64,000 nucleotides of DNA, taken from Pantanalinema rosaneae. Its GTDB lineage: Bacteria > Cyanobacteriota > Cyanobacteriia > Leptolyngbyales > Leptolyngbyaceae. The notes under the pieces are model-generated. The model ran no database searches, was not told where the DNA came from, and was given only the letters and a program-made list of their open reading frames with translations. Below, piece after piece: positions 51,535-59,499 of the stretch (positions within the stretch are counted from its first letter, which is position 1; the number at the start of each line of letters is the position of its first letter). Where the stretch lies: the NCBI RefSeq assembly GCF_050753385.1, contig NZ_JBLZFZ010000004.1:1-64000 (forward strand), in the 5' to 3' direction. A program made the translations under genes and the position numbers.

Positions 51535-53760
51535 TTAACCAAACTTCGCGGCAGTCGAGGCAATCACAAAGGCCGCGTAGGTAAAGATAAAGCCAACCGT
51601 GAAGTGAGCTAAACCAACCAGACGAGCCTGAACGATCGACAGAGCAACCGGCTTGTCCTTCCAGCGAATCAGGTTCGCCAGAGGAGTGCGCTCGTGCGCC
51701 CAAACCAGAGTTTCGATCAGTTCTTGCCAGTAACCTCTCCAGGAGATCAGGAACATGAAGCCCAGTGCCCAGACGAAGTGAGCGAACAGGAAGATCCAAG
51801 ACCAGATCGCCAGGTTGTTCATACCGTAGGGGTTGTAGCCGTTGATTAATGGACCAGAGTATAGCCACAGGTAATCACGGAACCAGCCCATCAGGTATGT
51901 AGAGCTTTCGTTGAACTGAGCCGCATTGCCACCCCAGAGGGCGAGATGCTTCCAGTGCCAGTAGAAAGTCGTCCATGCGATCGTGTTCAACATCCAGAAC
52001 ATCGACAGGTAGAACGCATCCCAAGCCGAGATGTCGCAAGTACCGCCCCGTCCGGGACCGTCGCAAGGGAAGGCATAGCCGAAGTCTTTCTTATCCGGCA
52101 TCAGCTTCGATCCACGAGCATCCAGCGCACCCTTGACCAGAATCAGAGTGGTGGTATGCAGACCCAGCGCGATCGCGTGGTGAACCAAGAAGTCGCCAGG
52201 ACCAATGGTCAGGAACAGCGAGTTCGTGCCATTGTTGATCGCTTCCAACCAACCAGGTAGCCATACGTTGCCGTAGTTCGGCCAAGCGGTGGTCGCAATA
52301 CTGTCGGGACTCGACAGCAAGGTGTTCATGCCATACAGCAGTTTCCCGTGAGATGACTGAATGAACTGAGCGAAGACCGGTTCAACCAGAATTTGCTTCT
52401 CGGGAGTACCGAAGGCAACCACAACATCGTTGTGAACATACAGACCCAGGGTGTGGAAACCGAGGAAGAGAGATACCCAGCTCAGGTGAGAGATGAGTGC
52501 TTCCTTGTGTTCCAGCATCCGTGCCAGCACGTTGCCCTTGTTCTGCTCAGGATCGTAATCCCGAATCCAGAAGATGGCACCGTGAGCAAACGCACCAACC
52601 ATCAGGAAGCCAGCGATGTACTGGTGATGGGTATAGAGCGCCGCTTGGGTCGTGTAATCCTTCGCCATGAAGGCGTAAGGCGGCATGGCATACATGTGTT
52701 GTGCCACGAGGGAGGTGATCACACCCAGGCAAGCCAGGTGCCAACCGAGTTGGAAGTGCAGAGAATTGTTGTAGGTTTCATAAATGCCTTGGTGAGGCAT
52801 GTTGAAAGGACCTTCAACTGGCTTGCCAAAGAATGTCTTGGCATCCATCATCTCTTTGATGCTGTGACCAATCCCAAAGTTGGTGCGATACATGTGACCT
52901 GCCACGATGAACAGGACCGCGATCGCGAGGTGGTGGTGAGCCATATCCGTCAACCACAGAGATTGGGTTTGTGGATGGAAGCCACCGAGGAAGGTCAGAA
53001 TTGCCGTTCCCGAACCGCTAGCCGAACCAAACACATGCTGAGCCGTGTCAGGGTTCTGAGCGTATACGCCCCAGTTGCCGGTGAAGAATGGAGCCAAACC
53101 AGCCGGGTGAGGCATGGTGGAGAGGAAGTTATCCCAACCCACATGTTGACCACGGGATTCAGGAATCGCGACGTGGATCAAGTGACCTGCCCAAGCCAGA
53201 GAGCTAACACCGAACAGACCAGCCAGGTGGTGGTTCAGGCGAGACTCAGCATTCTTAAACCAAGCCAGTGAAGGACGGAACTTGGGTTGCAGGTGCAGCC
53301 AGCCTGCGAATAGGAAGACTGCCGACAGGATTAGGAGGAAGATTGAACCTTGATACAGGTCGCCATTCGTCCGCATCCCTTGGGTGTACCACCAGTGGTA
53401 AACACCGGAGTAAGAGATATCAACGGGGTAAGAAGCGCCACCTTGAGTGAAAGCATCAACCGCCGGTTGACCAAATTGGGGGTCCCAAATCGCGTGGGCA
53501 ATGGGACGGATGTTGAGTGGATCTTGGATCCACTGTTCAAAATTACCTTGCCATGCTACGTGGAACAGGAGTCCAGAGGTCCACAGAAAGATGATGGCGA
53601 TGTGACCAAAGTGAGAGGCAAAAATCTTTTGGTAAAGATTTTCCTCGGTCATGCCGTCATGACTTTCAAAGTCGTGGGCTGTCGCGATCCCGTACCAGAT
53701 CCGCCGAGTAGTTGGATCTTGAGCGAGGGCTTGGCTAAATTTGGGAAATTTAGTCGCCAT
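51535..53760 (-). CDS. psaB: Photosystem I core subunit PsaB
   Basis: PsaB (741 residues) is one half of the photosystem I reaction-centre heterodimer in the thylakoid membrane. It binds P700, antenna chlorophylls and part of the FX cluster. The FX-binding loop FPCDGPGRGGTCDISAWD with its two cysteines is present, as are many HxxxH chlorophyll-binding histidine pairs. The length and sequence are those of the standard subunit, with no insertion. It starts 23 bases after the psaA stop, as usual for the dicistron. Confidence 0.99.
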   Translation of the reverse strand: MATKFPKFSQALAQDPTTRRIWYGIATAHDFESHDGMTEENLYQKIFASHFGHIAIIFLWTSGLLFHVAWQGNFEQWIQDPLNIRPIAHAIWDPQFGQPAVDAFTQGGASYPVDISYSGVYHWWYTQGMRTNGDLYQGSIFLLILSAVFLFAGWLHLQPKFRPSLAWFKNAESRLNHHLAGLFGVSSLAWAGHLIHVAIPESRGQHVGWDNFLSTMPHPAGLAPFFTGNWGVYAQNPDTAQHVFGSASGSGTAILTFLGGFHPQTQSLWLTDMAHHHLAIAVLFIVAGHMYRTNFGIGHSIKEMMDAKTFFGKPVEGPFNMPHQGIYETYNNSLHFQLGWHLACLGVITSLVAQHMYAMPPYAFMAKDYTTQAALYTHHQYIAGFLMVGAFAHGAIFWIRDYDPEQNKGNVLARMLEHKEALISHLSWVSLFLGFHTLGLYVHNDVVVAFGTPEKQILVEPVFAQFIQSSHGKLLYGMNTLLSSPDSIATTAWPNYGNVWLPGWLEAINNGTNSLFLTIGPGDFLVHHAIALGLHTTTLILVKGALDARGSKLMPDKKDFGYAFPCDGPGRGGTCDISAWDAFYLSMFWMLNTIAWTTFYWHWKHLALWGGNAAQFNESSTYLMGWFRDYLWLYSGPLINGYNPYGMNNLAIWSWIFLFAHFVWALGFMFLISWRGYWQELIETLVWAHERTPLANLIRWKDKPVALSIVQARLVGLAHFTVGFIFTYAAFVIASTAAKFG

Positions 53761-53783
53761 AACTTACTTCGTTCTCCTCGCGC

Positions 53784-56045
53784 TTATCCAAGTGAAAGTG
53801 TGCGAGCCAGGAAGAACGCCCACGTTGTGGCAATTCCTCCCAGGAGGTAGTGAGCAACCCCCACTGCCCGACCCTGAGTAATGCTCAGTGCGCGGGGCTG
53901 AATGGTTGGAGCAACTTTCAGCTTATTATGTGCCCACACAATGGACTCGATCAACTCCTGCCAGTATCCCCGACCGCTGAACAGGAACATGAGGCTGAAT
54001 GCCCACACAAAGTGAGCGCCCAGGAACATGAGTCCGTATGCAGACAGAGCGGAACCGTAGGAGGTAATCACTTGGGTTGCCTGTGCCCAGAGGAAGTCGC
54101 GCAGCCAACCATTAATGGTGATGGCGCTCTGAGCAAAGTTACCAGCAGTGATGTGAGCGACGGAGCCATCGGGGTTAACCGTGCCCCAAACATCCGACTG
54201 CATCTTCCAGCTGAAGTGGAAAATCACCACGGAAATGCAGTTGTACATCCAGAACAAACCGAGGAAGACATGATCCCAACCAGAAACTTGGCAGGTGCCG
54301 CCACGTCCGGGACCGTCGCAAGGGAAGCGGAACCCGAGGTTAGCTTTGTCTGGAATCAGACGAGAGTTACGAGCAAATAGCACACCTTTCAGCAGGATCA
54401 ACACGGTGACGTGGATCGTGAAGGCATGGATGTGGTGCACCATGAAGTCAGCCGTACCGAGGACGATCGGCATCATGGCAACCTTGCCACCAATCGCAAC
54501 CACATCACCACCGAACGCGAAGCTAGCAGGAGCTAGGGCGTTAGGAGCGGTATTGCCAGGAGCAAGCGTGTGAATGTTTTGCACCCATTGGGCAAAGATC
54601 GGCTGCAATTGGATCCCGGTGTCCGAGAACATATCTTGAGGACGACCAAACGCCCGCATCGTGTCGTTATGAACGTACAGACCGAAGCTATGGAAGCCCA
54701 AGAAGATACAAACCCAGTTCAGGTGAGAGATAACGGCATCGCGGTGGCGAATGATGTTATCCAACACATTGCCTTTATTCACCACGGGATCGTAGTCACG
54801 CACCATGAAGATGGCACCGTGAGCAGCAGCACCGCAGATCAGGAAACCGCCGATCCACATGTGGTGAGTGAAGATGGACAACTGAGTGGCATAGTCAACC
54901 GCTAGGTATGGATACGGAGGCATCGCATACATGTGTTGAGCCACGATGATGCTGACAGAACCACCGATCGCCAGGTTGATTGCCAACTGAGCGTGCCAGG
55001 AGGTGGTCAGAACTTCATACAGTCCCTTGTGACCTTCTCCGGTAATCATGATGGGATCCCGATGAGCTTCGAGAATCTCCTTCATGCTGTGACCGATACC
55101 CCAGTTGGTTCGGTACATGTGACCTGCCACGATGAACATGACAGCCAGCGCCAGGTGGTGGTGAGCCTGGTCAGTTAACCAGAGGCTACCAGTCACGGGG
55201 TTCAGACCACCTTTGAAGGTCAGGAAGTCTGAGTAAGCGCCCCAGTTAAGGGTGAAGAAAGGAGTTAATCCCTTAGCAAAGCTGGGGAATAGGTCTGCCA
55301 TCAACTGCTTGTTGAGGATGAACTCATGGGGCAGCGGGATGTCTTTCGGAGCAACCCCAGCGTCCAGTAGCTTGTTAATTGGCAGAGAAACGTGGATCTG
55401 GTGACCAGCCCAGGACAGAGAACCCAGACCAAACAAACCAGCCAGGTGGTGGTTCATCATGGATTCTGCGTTCTGGAACCATTCCAACTTGGGCGCACTC
55501 TTGTGATAGTGGAACCAGCCAGCGAACAGCATTAGAGCTGCCATGACCAGACCACCGATCGCGGTGCAATAAAGTTGGAAGCTGTTTGTAAAGCCAGCTG
55601 CTCGCCACATGTAGAAGAGTCCAGAAGTGATCTGGATCCCGTGGAAGCCGCCACCAACGTCTGCATTCAAAATTTCTTGACCAACGATCGGCCAAACCAC
55701 TTGAGCACTGGGCTTAATCGCGGTTGGGTTCGTTAACCAAGCTTCATAGTTTGAAAATTTCGCGCCATGAAAATACATGCCGCTCAACCAAATGAACACA
55801 ACGGCTAAGTGACCGAAGTGTGCGCTGAAGATCTTACGAGATACGTCTTCTAAGTCAGAAGTATGGCTATCAAAGTCGTGAGCGTCAGCGTGTAGGTTCC
55901 AAATCCAGGTTGTGGTTTTGGGTCCCCGAGCTAGGGTGCGATCGAAGTGACCAGGTTGAGACCACTTTTCAAAGGAAGTGGGAACCGGATCTTTATCGAC
56001 GACAACCCGCGCTTTCGCTTCGCGCTCGCGTGGGGTAGTTGTCAT
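53784..56045 (-). CDS. psaA: Photosystem I core subunit PsaA
   Basis: PsaA (753 residues) is the other half of the photosystem I core. The FX loop FPCDGPGRGGTCQVSGWD provides the second pair of cluster cysteines. I chose ATG 56045 (MTTTPREREAKARV), which has the strong site GAGGAGAG upstream and gives the usual length; the frame extends eight codons further. The sequence looks like the ordinary white-light form and not a far-red paralogue, since no chlorophyll f cluster genes are nearby. It is cotranscribed with psaB from a structured leader. Confidence 0.99.
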   Translation of the reverse strand: MTTTPREREAKARVVVDKDPVPTSFEKWSQPGHFDRTLARGPKTTTWIWNLHADAHDFDSHTSDLEDVSRKIFSAHFGHLAVVFIWLSGMYFHGAKFSNYEAWLTNPTAIKPSAQVVWPIVGQEILNADVGGGFHGIQITSGLFYMWRAAGFTNSFQLYCTAIGGLVMAALMLFAGWFHYHKSAPKLEWFQNAESMMNHHLAGLFGLGSLSWAGHQIHVSLPINKLLDAGVAPKDIPLPHEFILNKQLMADLFPSFAKGLTPFFTLNWGAYSDFLTFKGGLNPVTGSLWLTDQAHHHLALAVMFIVAGHMYRTNWGIGHSMKEILEAHRDPIMITGEGHKGLYEVLTTSWHAQLAINLAIGGSVSIIVAQHMYAMPPYPYLAVDYATQLSIFTHHMWIGGFLICGAAAHGAIFMVRDYDPVVNKGNVLDNIIRHRDAVISHLNWVCIFLGFHSFGLYVHNDTMRAFGRPQDMFSDTGIQLQPIFAQWVQNIHTLAPGNTAPNALAPASFAFGGDVVAIGGKVAMMPIVLGTADFMVHHIHAFTIHVTVLILLKGVLFARNSRLIPDKANLGFRFPCDGPGRGGTCQVSGWDHVFLGLFWMYNCISVVIFHFSWKMQSDVWGTVNPDGSVAHITAGNFAQSAITINGWLRDFLWAQATQVITSYGSALSAYGLMFLGAHFVWAFSLMFLFSGRGYWQELIESIVWAHNKLKVAPTIQPRALSITQGRAVGVAHYLLGGIATTWAFFLARTLSLG

Positions 56046-56136
56046 TGAGACTCTCCTCTCTCTAGACAAGGAACGAGGATTCCCCCTACCAGAACCTACT
56101 CCGCTCTAGAACGCCATCATGGGCTGGAGTGGATCC

Positions 56137-56270
56137 GCTACACATCCCGAAAGACGGAAGTTATAAGTCCCTGAGGCTGTTGTGTAGCAGGTGTTGAGAA
56201 CAGAGCTGTTTCACTCCAAAACTGGAAACGCTCACAGAGCGGTGAAAGTAGCCCGGAAGGGGTTCTCAAC
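56137..56270 (-). ncRNA. Structured psaA 5' leader (psaA RNA motif candidate)
   Basis: Two strong hairpins lie in the psaA leader. The first, at 56193-56270, has an outer 9-bp stem GTTGAGAAC/GTTCTCAAC. Inside it a TTTCAC/GTGAAA stem extends with GCT/AGC and is topped by CGCTC/GAGCG. The second, at 56137-56188, has an 8-bp stem GCTACACA/TGTGTAGC. The position, immediately 5' of psaA-psaB, is that of the psaA RNA motif described in cyanobacteria. I cannot confirm the consensus without a covariance model. Confidence 0.62.
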
Positions 56271-56275
56271 GTGAC

Positions 56276-56281
56276 ATTATA
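56276..56281 (-). promoter_or_regulatory. psaA promoter -10 element
   Basis: On the minus strand TATAAT lies six bases before the first hairpin, so transcription should start at about 56270, precisely at its 5' base. No TTGACA-like -35 is seen at 17 bases, which suggests activator dependence. A TTTACATA half-site resembling an RpaB box lies about 125 bases upstream at about 56404. The leader would be about 225 bases long. Confidence 0.6.
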
Positions 56282-56891
56282 GGACTTGCTTCATGCCGCT
56301 TTCGGACGCAGTTAACAATAATTCAAAATCTCTCAATCATTTATGTAGTCGGCGTTGCACATTCAGGCAAGTCTGAAAAAGTCAAGGGGGGCTTCGATTA
56401 TGTTTACATAGCGAAACGATAGACAAAAAGTATGATCTAATAAATCAAAACGAGATCCTTTGTCAATTTCTGACATACATCTATAGGATTGGGTGACAAA
56501 TTTGACACAAAACTGCTGAAAAAGTGATTAACAGCAGAGTTTGTTAATAGTTGTGTCTTAATATCTGCAACATTTCCTTGCAAAAATTAAGAAAGCTCAA
56601 ACCGTCCATTTACGTGATATAGACCTCTTCTATTTGGGAGCGATTTCATTTCAAGCTGATCGGAGGAGAGTGTCAACCAGGCTTTTAAGTCCCATTCTGC
56701 GAGTCGTCAGGCTGGATCCCCTTGATTAATCATTTGTTACCAAAACACCCCTCCGAACTCTCCCAACCGTCTCTAAGGGGGGTGAACACTTCAACATTTA
56801 TAAGTCTGTAGAACGAATTGAGTGATTGGGGGATTGATTCCGCTATAGTTCCCTATGGACGGCAGATTAAGTCATATAGGAGCGTGTTTCG
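56282..56891. other. Long intergenic region upstream of psaA
   Basis: This AT-rich stretch of about 600 bases separates the divergent psaA gene and the Pro-rich exported protein gene. It must carry both promoters and likely light-responsive control sites for psaA. A weak TTTACATA half-site is visible near 56404. I see no tRNA, small protein gene or known small RNA (the Yfr1 core ACTCCTCACAC is absent). Confidence 0.5.
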
Positions 56892-58742
56892 GTGTCTGGA
56901 CTCATCATTCGCTGGCGATCGTTCGTTAAAGCTTGTGTTGCTACTTTGTTAGTGCTGCTGCTGGTATTTAGTCCCTGGGGTGGCGATTTTGCCGCGATCG
57001 CGGCTCGGAAAAAGCCCAACGCCAAGCCAGCCCCTGGCTTAGTCAGCAAACTCTCTGAAGTAGCTCCACCTCCAGTACTGCTGGAATTGCGAGAGGTCAT
57101 GGATGCTTACCGACCGCAAGTGAAGATTCTCAGCCCCAGACCGAACGAAGTATTGTCAGACGATACAGTGTCTGTCCGATTCCAGGTCAACGATCTACCT
57201 GTGTTTAAAGATGAGGCTTTAGGCTTAGGTCCTCACCTGCATGTGTTTTTAGATAACCAGCCCTATCAAGCGGTTTATAACACCAGCCAACCTCTTGTCT
57301 TTGAGAATCTATCTCCGGGAACCCATACAATCCGAGTCTTTGCCTCCCGTCCCTGGCATGAAAGCTTCAAAAATGAGGGTGCCTATGCCCAAACCACGTT
57401 TCACGTCCTGACCAAAACTCAGGAGAATAGCCCGGCGGCTGACCAACCCCTATTGACCTACAGCCGTCCCCAGGGAACCTATGGGGCAGAGCCGATTATG
57501 TTGGACTTCTATTTAACTAACGCCCCCCTGCATCTCATTGCTCAGAAAGATAGCCAGGATGATATTCCAGACTGGCGAATTCGCTGTACGGTCAACGGTT
57601 ACAGTTTCATTCTGGATCAGTGGCAACCGATTTACCTGCAAGGCTTTAAACCAGGTAAAAACTGGGTACAGCTTGAGTTCATTGATGAAAATGGCAATGT
57701 CGTCAATAACGTGTTCAACAATACGGCTCGGTTGATTACCTACGAACCGAATGGGACAGATGCCCTGTCTAAGCTGGTGCGGGGTGAACTGTCGTTAGTG
57801 GCTTCGCGTGGCATTGTCGATCCGAACTACCAGCCTCCGGTGGAGGAACCCCCAGCGGCGATCGCAGAACCTACTCCAGAGCCCACCCCTACTCCGGAAG
57901 CCAGTCCCACGCCAGAAGCAACTCCCGAACCCACTCCAGCAACAGAACCAGTTTTAGAAACTCCTGAGCCCGTAGAGTCTGCGAAGGAAAATTCCAGCCC
58001 AGAACCCATTCCAACTGTAGCAATCCCAGCTATTCCAGACATCTCAGCCCCCGCCGAACCAACACCAGTGCCAGTTACTCCGGTTGAACCGATCGCACCT
58101 CCGATCGCACCAGAAGAACCTGCCATCGAAAACTCAGTCGAAGCTGAAGCAGCGCCCGTTTTAGAAGAGACCCTATCTGAACCGGCGATCGCTCCTACTA
58201 GCGAAGAAGCAGAACAGCCTGCCTCTATTCCTGTTACTCCTGAGCCGACTGTGTCACCCGAATCCACTCCTGCTCCTGAACCTGTTCCCAGCCTGCCGCC
58301 TGTCGAAACGGTGAAAGCACCAGAACTTCAGGAGTCTCCGGTTCCGGCTGAACTGTCTGCCCCGATTGAAGAAACGCCCGTGTTACTGGTTCCTCAACCT
58401 GTAGAAACACCATCTACCCCATCAATCTCCAGTCCTCCTACACCATCTCAGGAGGTAGCTACTCCAGAAGAACCTGTGACTCCAGCGCCAGTGCCATCCA
58501 ACCCACCTGCTCCTTCTGCAACTTCACAAGTGGGACAGCAAGTTAGCAAAGTGGGACGACAGATTGGGGAACAGGCTGGACAACTAGGACAAAAGGCGAG
58601 CCAATTGGGGCGACAAGCCGGTCAACGATTTGGGCAATGGTTCGATCGGGCACGTCAATCCATATCCAAGCCAGCAACCCCAAACGTTAGCCCGAGTCCT
58701 GTAGTGACGGAGCCAACGGCGACTGGTTCAGGGGCGGAATAG
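56892..58742 (+). CDS. Exported proline-rich protein with Ig-like domain
   Basis: The 616-residue protein starts at a GTG and has an N-terminal export signal (FVKACVATLLVLLLVFSPWG). Residues about 70-270 form a beta-rich region (VKILSPRPNEVLSDDTVSVRFQV, LGPHLHVFLDNQPYQAV, LSPGTHTIRVFA) that resembles an Ig-like or Ca-binding beta-sandwich. Residues about 310-540 are very rich in Pro, Glu and Thr, forming a disordered linker. The last 70 residues hold a Gly/Gln repeat with Val/Leu spacing (VGQQVSKVGRQIGEQAGQLG). It is probably an envelope protein; the family is unknown to me. Confidence 0.72.
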   Translation: MSGLIIRWRSFVKACVATLLVLLLVFSPWGGDFAAIAARKKPNAKPAPGLVSKLSEVAPPPVLLELREVMDAYRPQVKILSPRPNEVLSDDTVSVRFQVNDLPVFKDEALGLGPHLHVFLDNQPYQAVYNTSQPLVFENLSPGTHTIRVFASRPWHESFKNEGAYAQTTFHVLTKTQENSPAADQPLLTYSRPQGTYGAEPIMLDFYLTNAPLHLIAQKDSQDDIPDWRIRCTVNGYSFILDQWQPIYLQGFKPGKNWVQLEFIDENGNVVNNVFNNTARLITYEPNGTDALSKLVRGELSLVASRGIVDPNYQPPVEEPPAAIAEPTPEPTPTPEASPTPEATPEPTPATEPVLETPEPVESAKENSSPEPIPTVAIPAIPDISAPAEPTPVPVTPVEPIAPPIAPEEPAIENSVEAEAAPVLEETLSEPAIAPTSEEAEQPASIPVTPEPTVSPESTPAPEPVPSLPPVETVKAPELQESPVPAELSAPIEETPVLLVPQPVETPSTPSISSPPTPSQEVATPEEPVTPAPVPSNPPAPSATSQVGQQVSKVGRQIGEQAGQLGQKASQLGRQAGQRFGQWFDRARQSISKPATPNVSPSPVVTEPTATGSGAE

Positions 58743-58905
58743 GCGGAAGATGGGGAGGATGAAGAAGATCGGGAAATGAGGAAGATCCTTACTACTCCGT
58801 TCTCCCCGCTCCTCGATCAAAAAACTTTGGGAATCTGGGAAAAGTTTTCTATAGTAGTACTTGTGTACCTGGAAAAACGAGAGATCCAATTAAATTTGCC
58901 AAATA

Positions 58906-59310
58906 CTACTCCTCTAGGTCTGGCAATAGTGCCATAATCTGCTCGACAAAGGCTTGATGGTCAACGACCGGCTTAGAGATGTAGCCATCTGCCCCACTCT
59001 GCTTGAGGAAGCTTTCTCGATCGCCTTCCATCGCATGGGCAGTCACCAGGATAATCGGAAGATTGGCAGTTTTCGGATCGTCCTTGAGCATCTGAGTAAT
59101 TTGGATACCATCGACCGATTTTCCCTGGTAAACACTTCGAGCTAACGATACATCCATTAAGATAATGTCTGCTTCTCCCGCCTGGGCGATTTGCATGACC
59201 TCTTCCACATTTTCGGTATGCCGCACCACCAGCCCGCCTCGTTTCGTCAGAATTTTAGAGAAAACCCGAGCATTAATCAGGTCGTCCTCCACAATCAAAA
59301 CCGTCTTCAT
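58906..59310 (-). CDS. Single-domain response regulator
   Basis: The 134-residue receiver protein has Asp9-Asp10, phosphoacceptor Asp53 in IILMDVSLA, the Thr in ILVTAH and the Lys in YISKPV. A four-to-six-residue insertion lies after the Asp (SLARSVYQGKSVDG), typical of DivK-type and circadian-linked regulators. It has no output domain, so it acts by binding partners. No kinase is adjacent. Confidence 0.92.
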   Translation of the reverse strand: MKTVLIVEDDLINARVFSKILTKRGGLVVRHTENVEEVMQIAQAGEADIILMDVSLARSVYQGKSVDGIQITQMLKDDPKTANLPIILVTAHAMEGDRESFLKQSGADGYISKPVVDHQAFVEQIMALLPDLEE

Positions 59311-59499
59311 AGCACCTTCCTTATGCAGTAACCCAGCTTATTGATACCTGTGACCCCGATTATGCAGTCGTTAATCCTTATGTGAGAGGCTACCCAGAGA
59401 TAGGTGAGAGCAGAATTTAGGATTATCACTATAGTAGATGTCACTCGATCGAGATTACACAGAACCGTCGTCACGTCAGGAATATAGGAAATAAAACTC

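Noticed and set aside
52393..53271. 292-codon plus-strand frame within psaB
   Set aside because: It is antisense to a highly conserved gene, and its sequence is only the mirror of psaB codons.
51535..56045. Far-red (chlorophyll f) paralogues of psaA/psaB
   Set aside because: Sequence and context look like the standard set; no other far-red cluster gene is nearby. A phylogeny would be needed to be certain.
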